A stretch of DNA of 5,879 nt from Clostridiales bacterium (GTDB lineage: Bacteria > Bacillota > Clostridia > Lachnospirales > Lachnospiraceae): assembly GCA_019418195.1 (NCBI GenBank), contig DYCJ01000079.1, forward strand, positions 1 through 5,879, written 5' to 3'. Position 1 is the stretch's first letter; each line of letters starts with the position of its first letter. The notes under the pieces are model-generated. The model did not search any database. It was not told the origin of the DNA and saw nothing but the letters and a program-made list of their open reading frames with translations. Both the position numbers and the translations under genes were made by a program. Below are positions 1-5,879 of this stretch, in pieces.

Positions 1-6
1 ATAATA

Positions 7-12
7 TATAAT
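7..12 (+). promoter_or_regulatory. Candidate -10 box of the two-component operon
   Basis: A perfect TATAAT hexamer lies 31 bases ahead of the response regulator ATG, in a very AT-rich stretch. It would place the transcription start near base 19 and give a leader of about 25 bases. The matching -35 region falls outside the window, so the promoter cannot be confirmed; in AT-rich DNA a TATAAT can occur by chance. Confidence 0.4.
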
Positions 13-43
13 AGTAAAAAAGTTCAACAAAAGGAAGAATTGT

Positions 44-751
44 ATGATTTCAATAGCATTGGTTGAGGATGACAGACGTTATACAGAACAGTTAAAGGGA
101 TTTCTTTGTCAATATGAAGCAGAGAAGAACTTGAAATTTAATATTGTGACATTTTCAGACGGTGATGAAATCGTAGAAAGATATGATGCCTCCTATGATA
201 TTATATTAATGGACATTGAAATGAAGTTCATGGACGGAATGAGCGCTGCGGAGGAAATAAGAAAGAAAGACAGCGAAGTCGTGATCATGTTTATTACAAA
301 TATGCCGCAGTATGCCATGAAAGGGTATCTGGTCGATGCTCTTGACTATATTCTGAAGCCGGTTAGTTATCCTGTCTTTAGACAAAGATTAGACAGGGCT
401 ATTGAGAGGATTTCCAGCAGAAGCCATGATTATATTGCGATACCTGTAAAAGGTGGTTTTCGCAAATTGGATACAGAAGATATTATCTATGTGGAAATCA
501 GTATTCACGATCTTATCTTCCATACGGTGCATGGTGACTTTACAACAGTGGGAAGTATGAAGAAAGTTGAGGAGCAGCTCGGAGAGGAGTTTTACCGGTG
601 TAATAAATGCTATCTGATCAACCTGAAATATGTCGATGCGATACAGAATAACGATGTCATACTCGGGGAACAGACTTTGCAGGTGAGCCGGGCGAAAAAG
701 AAAGGCCTTCTTGAGGCGTTGAATGCTTATATGAATGAGGTGACAGAGTGA
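44..751 (+). CDS. LytTR-family DNA-binding response regulator (LytR/AgrA type)
   Basis: A 235-residue cytoplasmic transcription regulator and probable partner of the kinase encoded next to it. Residues 1-120 form a receiver domain: acidic pocket E8-D9-D10, phospho-acceptor D57 in the YDIILMDIEM stretch, T85, and the K105-P106 pair. Residues about 130-232 match the LytTR DNA-binding domain, with the typical FYRCNKCYLINLKYV segment and a C-terminal basic patch (SRAKKKG). The length is normal for the family. The ATG is supported by an AAGGAAG ribosome binding site at 31-37. The last codons overlap the kinase gene by 4 bases, implying translational coupling. LytTR regulators bind pairs of 9-bp direct repeats; a pair fitting that pattern lies ahead of the GH3 gene downstream. 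The family is clear; the target genes are inferred. Confidence 0.95.
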   Translation: MISIALVEDDRRYTEQLKGFLCQYEAEKNLKFNIVTFSDGDEIVERYDASYDIILMDIEMKFMDGMSAAEEIRKKDSEVVIMFITNMPQYAMKGYLVDALDYILKPVSYPVFRQRLDRAIERISSRSHDYIAIPVKGGFRKLDTEDIIYVEISIHDLIFHTVHGDFTTVGSMKKVEEQLGEEFYRCNKCYLINLKYVDAIQNNDVILGEQTLQVSRAKKKGLLEALNAYMNEVTE

Positions 752-2058
752 ATATAGAGGAATTATCGAATACGCCGTCCGAATATTATGCTCTGGCATA
801 TTGGCTGGGATGTCTGTTGTATATCAGCCTTAATGCAAAACGACAAGAGGGAAAGCTGCTGTGGCTGAAAGAAGCAGCTATGCTGGTACTGATGCTCGGT
901 ACGGTGATGTTGACAAGAGGACAGCCGGTGTTTTTTTACTGGATCTGTATGGTATTGAATCTTGTATACATATATATTCAAATTTATATCTGCTGTGATA
1001 TGACTCCTGCAGCAGCCGGGTATTACTGCGTAAAGGCATTCATTTTTGGAGAATTTGCTGCTTCACTGGAATGGCAGCTTTATTATTTCTGTCTTGCAGG
1101 GATACACTGGAAGAATACATATCCGGTCAGTATAGTATTCTTAGTCGTTATTTTTTTGATTATTTTTTATGTAGTATATCGACTGGAAAAGAAATATAAA
1201 AATGTAAGAGTGGAGATACATAAAAGCGAGCTCCTCTCTGCGGTAACGATTGGACTTGTGGCGTATATTGTCAGCAATCTCAGTTATGCCTATAAGAATA
1301 CCCCTTTCAGCGGCCAGTTCCCTTTGGAGATTTTTATCATTCGGACTTTGGCAGATCTTGGGGCATTGGCGGCGTTGTATGCATATCATGCACAGCTTCA
1401 GGAGCTGTCCATGAAAAAGGAAAATGATTTCCTGCAGAACATGATCCGGATGCAGTATAATGATTACCAGAAATCAGAGGAAAGCATAGCGGTGGTCAAT
1501 CAGAAATATCATGATCTGAAACACGCGATCGCCCTGTTGAAAACGGATATATCCGGTGATGAAAAAATGGCATATCTGAATCAGATTGAGGATGATATCC
1601 GATCTTATGAGGCGCAGAACAAGACGGGAAATAAAGTGCTGGATACAATTTTGACATCAAAAACAATATACGGACAGAAATTCGGCGTGACGATTACCTG
1701 TGTTGCAGACGGCCAGGCTCTTGACTTTATCAGTGCAATTGACATCAGTACGCTCTTTGGGAATGCCCTTGACAATGCTCTTGAGGCAGTGCAAAAGATT
1801 CCGGATTCAGAGGAACGGTCCATACACTTGTCAGTCTGTCGAAAGAAAAACTTTCTTTGTATTAATATACGCAATCCATATGAGGGGAATCTGAGTTTCC
1901 ACTCGGGAATTCCGACAACGACAAAAGAGGATCGCGAATTTCACGGATATGGATTGAAAAGTATACGGAGCATAGTAGAAAAATACGGGGGAGACATGAA
2001 AATATCAGCGTCAAATAATCGCTTCGACCTGAATATTTTGATTCCTGTTCCAAATTAG
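748..2058 (+). CDS. Membrane sensor histidine kinase, GHKL ATPase (AgrC-like)
   Basis: A 436-residue sensor kinase. The N-terminal half is very hydrophobic, with about seven likely membrane helices (roughly residues 13-29, 38-56, 61-82, 91-117, 126-145, 162-182, 193-213), and no extracytoplasmic sensor domain is seen. A helical linker leads to the phospho-acceptor motif YHDLKH (H255, with a second His at 259). The ATPase domain shows an N-box NALDNALEA (N339, N343) and a G-box HGYGLKSI (399-406). This layout is that of AgrC/VirS-type kinases, many of which sense peptides. The start is GTG at 748, overlapping the regulator stop (GTGA), with a GAGG ribosome binding site at 737-740. The kinase should phosphorylate D57 of the upstream regulator. 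No AgrB or AgrD gene is in view, so the ligand cannot be named. Confidence 0.93.
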   Translation: MNIEELSNTPSEYYALAYWLGCLLYISLNAKRQEGKLLWLKEAAMLVLMLGTVMLTRGQPVFFYWICMVLNLVYIYIQIYICCDMTPAAAGYYCVKAFIFGEFAASLEWQLYYFCLAGIHWKNTYPVSIVFLVVIFLIIFYVVYRLEKKYKNVRVEIHKSELLSAVTIGLVAYIVSNLSYAYKNTPFSGQFPLEIFIIRTLADLGALAALYAYHAQLQELSMKKENDFLQNMIRMQYNDYQKSEESIAVVNQKYHDLKHAIALLKTDISGDEKMAYLNQIEDDIRSYEAQNKTGNKVLDTILTSKTIYGQKFGVTITCVADGQALDFISAIDISTLFGNALDNALEAVQKIPDSEERSIHLSVCRKKNFLCINIRNPYEGNLSFHSGIPTTTKEDREFHGYGLKSIRSIVEKYGGDMKISASNNRFDLNILIPVPN

Positions 2059-2107
2059 AAATATGGCAAAAAGGTATAAAAAGTTCCTTTTTGCCATATT
2101 TATTTTG
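2059..2107 (+). terminator. Rho-independent terminator after the kinase gene
   Basis: A perfect 16-bp inverted repeat (2059-2074 AAATATGGCAAAAAGG, 2086-2101 CCTTTTTGCCATATTT) with an 11-base loop, followed by a T-rich run (TTTATTTTG). It starts on the base directly after the TAG stop. The stem is AT-rich with a GC block in the middle. On the reverse strand no good T-run follows, so it should act mainly on rightward transcripts and separates the signalling operon from the glycosidase operon. Confidence 0.85.
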
Positions 2108-2116
2108 TGCGTTATT

Positions 2117-2147
2117 ACGGATAGTGGGTGAAAAAATACCGATTGTG
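2117..2147 (+). promoter_or_regulatory. Candidate tandem LytTR regulator binding site
   Basis: Two imperfect direct repeats, ACGGATAGTG at 2117-2126 and ACCGATTGTG at 2138-2147, share 8 of 10 bases and are offset by 21 bp, two helical turns. The published LytTR-domain consensus is two copies of [TA][AC][CA]GTTN[AG][TG] separated by 12-13 bp. Taken as 9-mers, the right copy fits 8 of 9 positions, the left 7 of 9, and the gap is 12 bp. The site lies about 31 bp upstream of the candidate -10 box of the GH3 operon and just downstream of the operon that encodes a LytTR regulator. Binding by that regulator is inference. Confidence 0.5.
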
Positions 2148-2175
2148 AAACAAAATCAGCAAAAAAACGGCAGTG

Positions 2176-2184
2176 TGATATACT
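2176..2184 (+). promoter_or_regulatory. Extended -10 promoter of the glycosidase operon
   Basis: TGATATACT reads as an extended -10 element (TG, one base, TATACT, five of six consensus bases). The hexamer at the 17-bp spacing, TCAGCA at 2156-2161, matches TTGACA at only three positions. A poor -35 with an extended -10 is common in activator-dependent promoters, which fits the tandem repeat upstream. The transcript would start near 2191, leaving about 85 bases of leader before the ATG at 2277. Confidence 0.5.
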
Positions 2185-2220
2185 TTGCACATTGAAGGTA
2201 GTACCTGAAATAATGCACAG

Positions 2221-2255
2221 CTCCTTCTGATATACAGCGCGCAGAAGAGAAGGAG
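2221..2255 (+). other. Leader hairpin covering an upstream Shine-Dalgarno-like sequence
   Basis: CTCCTTCT (2221-2228) is perfectly complementary to AGAAGGAG (2248-2255), with a 19-base loop. An alternative pairing in the same segment joins CTTCTG (2224-2229) to CAGAAG (2242-2247). The right arm AGAAGGAG is itself a good ribosome binding site, spaced 6 bases from a TTG codon at 2262 that is in frame with the GH3 gene. The main site, GAGGAGG at 2264-2270, lies outside the stem. A regulatory role is possible but unproven. Confidence 0.3.
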
Positions 2256-2263
2256 AAACAATT

Positions 2264-2270
2264 GAGGAGG
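2264..2270 (+). promoter_or_regulatory. Ribosome binding site that decides the GH3 start
   Basis: GAGGAGG lies 6 bases ahead of the ATG at 2277. This favours ATG 2277 over the in-frame TTG at 2262, which would add only five residues (MRRKA) and would have to use the AGAAGGAG site at 2248-2255 inside a possible hairpin. Confidence 0.75.
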
Positions 2271-2276
2271 AAAGCA

Positions 2277-5200
2277 ATGAAAAGGAAAAAAGCGATGAAG
2301 GTCTGGAGAGGATTGACTGCAGTAACAGCATCTCTGATGGCTCTTACGATCGGCGGGACAACGATTGCAAATGCCAACGGATCATGGATCAATACTTTTC
2401 TGGGGACGACCAATTATAAGACGGTAGAAAAAGGCGACGGCGAGCAGACGGATACGACATATTTTGATTCAGAATTTTCCAGCTTGGAGGAATTGGTGAC
2501 GGCCAAAGAAGAGCTGGCGGAGCAGATATCAGAAGAGGGAAGTGTTCTGCTTAAGAATAATAACAATGCACTTCCATTGAGTAAAGAAGGAGAGACGATA
2601 ACTTTATGGGGAATGAATTCCCATACGCCTACGCTGGGCGGTATGATCGGTTCTCCATCTGCGGTGGACAGTGAACACGGACAGGTGGCATATGGAGTAG
2701 AGGAAGCTATGACGGAAAAGGGCTTCACGCTGAATCAGGCAATGATCGATTTCTATTCAAGCGACGAAGCGATGGCTTATGCGAGACTTGGTTTTGGGGC
2801 AACAGGTCATGGCTTGTCTCCTGCATTCGGCATGTCTTATGAGAACCCTGCATCTTATCAGGTGGGAGAGGTTCCGGCAGATCTGTATTCAAATGATTTG
2901 TTGAATTCCGCGGATGATACGACTGCTGTTGTCGTGATATCCAGAGACAGCTCTGAAGCTGCAGACTATCATCCGGATATGACAAACGGTACTCAGGGCG
3001 ACAGCTTTGAACGTCCATTGGCTCTTTCGGATTATGAGAAGGCAATGATCGATCTTGCGAAACAACATAGTACAAAAGTTGTTGTTCTGATTAATTCTGA
3101 TAATCCTATGGAGATTGATGAATTAAAACAGGATGATGAAATTGATGCAATTTTGTGGACGGGACTTCCGGGAATCAACGGATTTCTCGGCGTCGCGGAT
3201 GTGCTGAGCGGAGATGTAAATCCGTCAGGACATTTGTCGGATACATATGCAGTAAACAGTACTTCCACTCCGGCTATGGTGAACTTTGGAGTCTATACAT
3301 ATACAAATAATTCACAGGCCGGTGCGGATGCAGTGCTGACAGAAGCTAATAAGGCAGACTGGTATGTGGTGGAGAGTGAAGGAATCTATACCGGATATAA
3401 ATACTATGAAACCAGATATGAAGATTCTGTACTGGGGAGAGGAAACGCCGATGCATCAGAAGGTTCTTCCACAGGATCTGCCTGGAATTATGCAGATGAA
3501 GTTTCTTATCCGTTTGGATATGGTCTTTCCTACACTACATTTGAACAGAAACTAAACGGAGTGAATGTAGAAGTAGGCGGAAGCGGGACAGCGGAAGTAA
3601 CAGTAACCAATACAGGAGATACAGCGGGGAAATCAACGGTCCAGCTTTATGTGCAGTCTCCATATACGGAAAACGGACTGGAAAAAGCGGCGGTACAGCT
3701 GATCGGCTTTGCAAAGACGGATATTCTTGAGCCGGGAGAATCCGCGGATGTCACGGTAGAATTCGATCCGCAGTATATGGCGAGCTATGATGAGGCGGCT
3801 GTGAAAGAAAACGGTACAGAGGGCGCATGGGTCCTTGAAGAGGGAGATTACTATTTCTCGATTGGAAACGGAGCCCATGAAGCATTGAACAATATACTTG
3901 CGCAGAAGACAGGAGCTCGGGACGGACTGACAACTGTTACAGATACAGAAACGATCAATCCGGAAAATGCTGCAGTGTGGCATATGGACTCAACAGATAT
4001 AGAGACGTATTCAGAAAATGTAGAGAATGCGCTTCAGGATTGCGACATCAATAATTATATTGAAGATACCGTTGAATATACTACAAGAGCTGACTGGACA
4101 AAGGGATGGGAAGCTGTTGAATCTATTACTCCGACAGAGGAGATGATGCAGGGGCTTACCAATAGTAAGACAGAGCTTACCGAAAATGGAAGCGGAGTAC
4201 AGTGGGGAGTGGACAGTGGATTGTCACTCATAGACTTCATGCAGACAGATGAAGACGGAAATTATACAGGTGTGATTCCGCTTGATGATCCGATGTGGGA
4301 TAAACTGGTGGATCAGATTACGCTGGACGAAGCGATTGCATTTATTGAGAAAGCAGGAACCGACTTCGAAAGTATCCCATCTATCAATTTACCGAAGGTT
4401 TATGCAAACGACGGACCGGTCGGATTTGCTTATGACCAGGTGGCAGGTTATCTGACGAGATGGACAGAGGCAGAATCAGGACAGCCGACCTATGTGGCAG
4501 AAGATGACGAGTATGCAACATATTCCATGAACTCCATGCCTACGGAACCGGTTGTGGCGGCTACATGGAATAAGGAACTGGCGGAGAGAGAAGGAGAACT
4601 CTTTGGAGAAGACGGACTCTGGTCAAAAGAAGGTACTATTATGGCGCCGGGCATGAATATTCACAGAAATGCTTACTGCGCAAGAAATCATGAATATTAT
4701 TCTGAAGACGCTATGCTCTCCAATTACCTTGGCACGGCTGTTTGCAAAGGCGGACAGTCAAAAGGACTCATGGTAGAGCCGAAGCATCTTGCATTCAACC
4801 ATCAGGAGACAAACCGTTCAGGAATTTCTACATACTTTAATGAACAGGCGGGACGTGAAAATGAGCTGCGGTCATTCCAGGGAGCTTTGGAATCGAATTA
4901 CGCGGACGGTGTTATGACAGGATTCAACCGTATCGGAACAGATTTCTCCGGAGCGGACGAAGGTATGCTGACTCAAATTGTCAGAAATGAATGGGGATAT
5001 GAGGGCTGGATTGTGACAGACCTGATCAACGGAGCTGATTATATGAACTGGCGAGATATTGTTTTTGCAGGTGGCGGAGCGCCGCTGACAGAGACGGCCT
5101 ATGATGATTCTGAGATTGGGTGGATGTCCGATGCTAAGGCAGAAATTGAGAAAGACACAGAATTCCAGCAGCAGATGAAACAGGGAATCAAATATTACCT

Positions 5201-5372
5201 ATATAATTTCGCAGCCAGCAACGCAATGAATGGAATCAGCAACACAGCAGAGCTTGTTTATGTAAATACATGGTGGCAGATTGCTCTGTACGCTGCAATC
5301 GGAGTAACTGCAGTCCTGACCCTGGGAAGCTTAGCGATGTATGTACGAACAGGTAGAAAGAAAGGAGAATAA
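2277..5372 (+). CDS. Secreted, membrane-anchored glycoside hydrolase family 3 protein with permuted domain order
   Basis: A 1031-residue probable beta-glycosidase acting outside the cell. Order: basic N-terminus and signal peptide (residues 1-33, likely cut after ANA at 31-33); GH3 C-terminal alpha/beta domain, about 78-420 (LLKNNNNALPL at 91-101, PSGHLSDTYA at 316-325, PFGYGLSYT at 412-420); FnIII-like domain, about 425-545; an unassigned linker to about 668; GH3 TIM-barrel domain, about 670-990 (KHLAFNHQETNR at 836-847, VTDL with the predicted nucleophile D915); and a membrane helix, about 999-1023, ending in the basic tail RTGRKKGE. E227 in SSEAAD is the best acid/base candidate. Classical GH3 enzymes have the barrel first; the reversed order is known from some beta-glucosidases of Ruminococcus and Butyrivibrio. 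No LPXTG motif precedes the anchor. The specificity (glucoside, xyloside or other) cannot be read from the sequence. It is the first gene of the operon with the next two. Confidence 0.9.
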   Translation: MKRKKAMKVWRGLTAVTASLMALTIGGTTIANANGSWINTFLGTTNYKTVEKGDGEQTDTTYFDSEFSSLEELVTAKEELAEQISEEGSVLLKNNNNALPLSKEGETITLWGMNSHTPTLGGMIGSPSAVDSEHGQVAYGVEEAMTEKGFTLNQAMIDFYSSDEAMAYARLGFGATGHGLSPAFGMSYENPASYQVGEVPADLYSNDLLNSADDTTAVVVISRDSSEAADYHPDMTNGTQGDSFERPLALSDYEKAMIDLAKQHSTKVVVLINSDNPMEIDELKQDDEIDAILWTGLPGINGFLGVADVLSGDVNPSGHLSDTYAVNSTSTPAMVNFGVYTYTNNSQAGADAVLTEANKADWYVVESEGIYTGYKYYETRYEDSVLGRGNADASEGSSTGSAWNYADEVSYPFGYGLSYTTFEQKLNGVNVEVGGSGTAEVTVTNTGDTAGKSTVQLYVQSPYTENGLEKAAVQLIGFAKTDILEPGESADVTVEFDPQYMASYDEAAVKENGTEGAWVLEEGDYYFSIGNGAHEALNNILAQKTGARDGLTTVTDTETINPENAAVWHMDSTDIETYSENVENALQDCDINNYIEDTVEYTTRADWTKGWEAVESITPTEEMMQGLTNSKTELTENGSGVQWGVDSGLSLIDFMQTDEDGNYTGVIPLDDPMWDKLVDQITLDEAIAFIEKAGTDFESIPSINLPKVYANDGPVGFAYDQVAGYLTRWTEAESGQPTYVAEDDEYATYSMNSMPTEPVVAATWNKELAEREGELFGEDGLWSKEGTIMAPGMNIHRNAYCARNHEYYSEDAMLSNYLGTAVCKGGQSKGLMVEPKHLAFNHQETNRSGISTYFNEQAGRENELRSFQGALESNYADGVMTGFNRIGTDFSGADEGMLTQIVRNEWGYEGWIVTDLINGADYMNWRDIVFAGGGAPLTETAYDDSEIGWMSDAKAEIEKDTEFQQQMKQGIKYYLYNFAASNAMNGISNTAELVYVNTWWQIALYAAIGVTAVLTLGSLAMYVRTGRKKGE
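5361..5367 (+). promoter_or_regulatory. Ribosome binding site within the GH3 3' end
   Basis: AAAGGAG lies 9 bases ahead of ATG 5377, inside the last codons of the GH3 gene. It selects ATG 5377 rather than the in-frame ATG at 5341, which would overlap the GH3 gene by 32 bases and has no comparable site. Confidence 0.7.
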
Positions 5373-5376
5373 GAAT

Positions 5377-5784
5377 ATGCAGAACAGCAGACATATTGGA
5401 AAAGGTATTGTCCTGTGGGCAGTTGCGGGAGTCCTGAGTGTGGCCGGGATCATTGTATATCAGACTGTCGAGAGAACATTTATGCCTGTGACGATCCTTC
5501 TGGCGGCAGGAATTGTCGTTACAGTCATCGGAATTGCAGCAGCGGTGAAAAAGGCCGGAGAACCTGCTAACTTTGCTGCGGTTATTGCTGCGGTACTAAG
5601 CGCATTTGCACTTGTCTATGGATTCTTTGTCATGATTGATCCGATTACATGGGTGGCTACGGCGCTGGAACCGTTCAGTGTGCTCTATACTTTTATTGCA
5701 TTTGAAGTGATTATGGCAGTTGCATTTATCCTGAATATAGTGGCGGCGTTTACGGGAATTGCTGTGGAGGAAGCTGATGAATGA
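5377..5784 (+). CDS. Small four-helix membrane protein of unknown function
   Basis: A 135-residue protein that I do not recognise as a named family. Four hydrophobic segments are clear (about residues 10-28, 36-57, 65-86, 100-127). The basic N-terminus (RHIGK) and the VKKAGEPAN loop between helices 2 and 3 point to the cytoplasm, giving an N-in, C-in topology, with a short acidic tail (EEADE). No catalytic or transport motif is visible. The gene starts 4 bases after the GH3 stop and its end overlaps the next gene by 8 bases, so it is co-transcribed and probably translationally coupled. Context suggests a role at the membrane alongside the anchored GH3 enzyme, such as a partner or stabilising subunit, but this is inference. 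A longer form from ATG 5341 (147 residues) is possible but less likely. Confidence 0.85.
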   Translation: MQNSRHIGKGIVLWAVAGVLSVAGIIVYQTVERTFMPVTILLAAGIVVTVIGIAAAVKKAGEPANFAAVIAAVLSAFALVYGFFVMIDPITWVATALEPFSVLYTFIAFEVIMAVAFILNIVAAFTGIAVEEADE

Positions 5785-5879
5785 CAGATTTTTTCCCGGC
5801 CGTACGTGGCTGGATATGAACGGAAAACCAATACAGGCACATGGGTTTAATGTGTTTTATAAAGACGGCACTTATTATT
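5777..5879 (+). CDS. Start of a probable family 43-type glycoside hydrolase (runs off the window)
   Basis: An open frame from ATG 5777 to the window edge encodes 34 residues, including TWLDMNGKPIQAHGFNVFY and KDGTYY. The pattern W-L-D-x-x-G-x-x-I-x-A-H-G followed by G-T-Y-Y resembles the beginning of GH43-type five-bladed beta-propeller glycosidases, where this segment carries the first catalytic Asp (here probably D13). A GGAGG ribosome binding site at 5766-5770, 6 bases upstream, supports the start. The gene overlaps the end of the four-helix protein by 8 bases. No signal peptide is seen in the part present, so the product may be cytoplasmic and act on oligosaccharides taken up after the GH3 step. 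The family call rests on a short match by eye, and the substrate is unknown. Confidence 0.6.
   Translation, partial: MNDRFFPGRTWLDMNGKPIQAHGFNVFYKDGTYY

Noticed and set aside
2143..2160. Possible catabolite repression (cre) site, TTGTGAAACAAAATCA.
   Set aside because: It lacks the central CG and several conserved positions of the cre consensus.
2167..2175. ACGGCAGTG as a third LytTR repeat.
   Set aside because: It is out of the 21-bp phase and matches the consensus at too few positions.
2124..2195. Small + strand reading frame from GTG 2124 (23 codons), considered as a signalling peptide gene for the kinase.
   Set aside because: There is no ribosome binding site, no hydrophobic leader or processing motif, and the frame runs across the candidate promoter.
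2213..2230. Five-codon frame ATG to TGA in the GH3 leader, considered as a leader peptide.
   Set aside because: No Shine-Dalgarno sequence at a useful distance and no run of regulatory codons.
2011..2413. Reverse-strand open frames of 106 and 85 codons across the intergenic region.
   Set aside because: They overlap the terminator, promoter and the GH3 signal peptide region, have no ribosome binding site, and give Ser/Phe-rich peptides typical of the antisense of real genes.
3633..3983. Reverse-strand open frame of 116 codons inside the GH3 gene.
   Set aside because: It is antisense to a clearly conserved coding region, with no start signals and no recognisable protein features.
5244..5372. 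Sortase (LPXTG) cell-wall sorting signal at the GH3 C-terminus.
   Set aside because: A hydrophobic helix and basic tail are present, but no LPXTG-like motif comes before them.

Overview
The window looks like chromosomal DNA from a low-to-moderate GC Firmicute, most likely a gut Clostridia/Lachnospiraceae-type bacterium. This rests on the strong AGGAGG-type ribosome binding sites, the LytTR regulator paired with a GHKL histidine kinase, and a membrane-anchored family 3 glycosidase with its two domains in swapped order, an arrangement known from rumen and gut Clostridia. The species cannot be told from the sequence alone. All genes lie on the + strand and the coding density is high.

Left half (about 1-2101): a two-gene signalling operon. 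A TATAAT box at 7-12 sits just ahead of a LytTR response regulator (44-751). The regulator overlaps by 4 bases a multi-pass membrane sensor kinase of the AgrC/GHKL type (748-2058). A perfect 16-bp AT-rich hairpin beginning right after the kinase stop codon, followed by a T-rich run, ends the operon.

Middle (2102-2276): a 175-bp intergenic region with an extended -10 promoter (2176-2184), no good -35 box, and about 85 bases of leader. Upstream of the promoter are two imperfect direct repeats, 2117-2125 and 2138-2146, separated by 12 bp. Their sequence and spacing fit the LytTR-domain binding consensus well, which suggests that the adjacent regulator activates the next operon.

Right half (2277-5879): a carbohydrate operon. 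It starts with a 1031-residue secreted glycoside hydrolase family 3 protein, ordered GH3 C-terminal domain, FnIII-like domain, then GH3 TIM barrel, and tethered by a C-terminal membrane helix. Four bases later comes a 135-residue, four-helix membrane protein of unknown function. Its 3' end overlaps by 8 bases the start of a third gene that runs off the window and whose first 34 residues resemble the beginning of family 43-type glycosidases.

Working model (inference): an external signal is sensed by the kinase, the LytTR regulator is phosphorylated and binds the tandem repeats, and the surface glycosidase operon is switched on. No signal peptide gene of the AgrD type and no AgrB-type processing protease is present in the window, so the signal is unknown.
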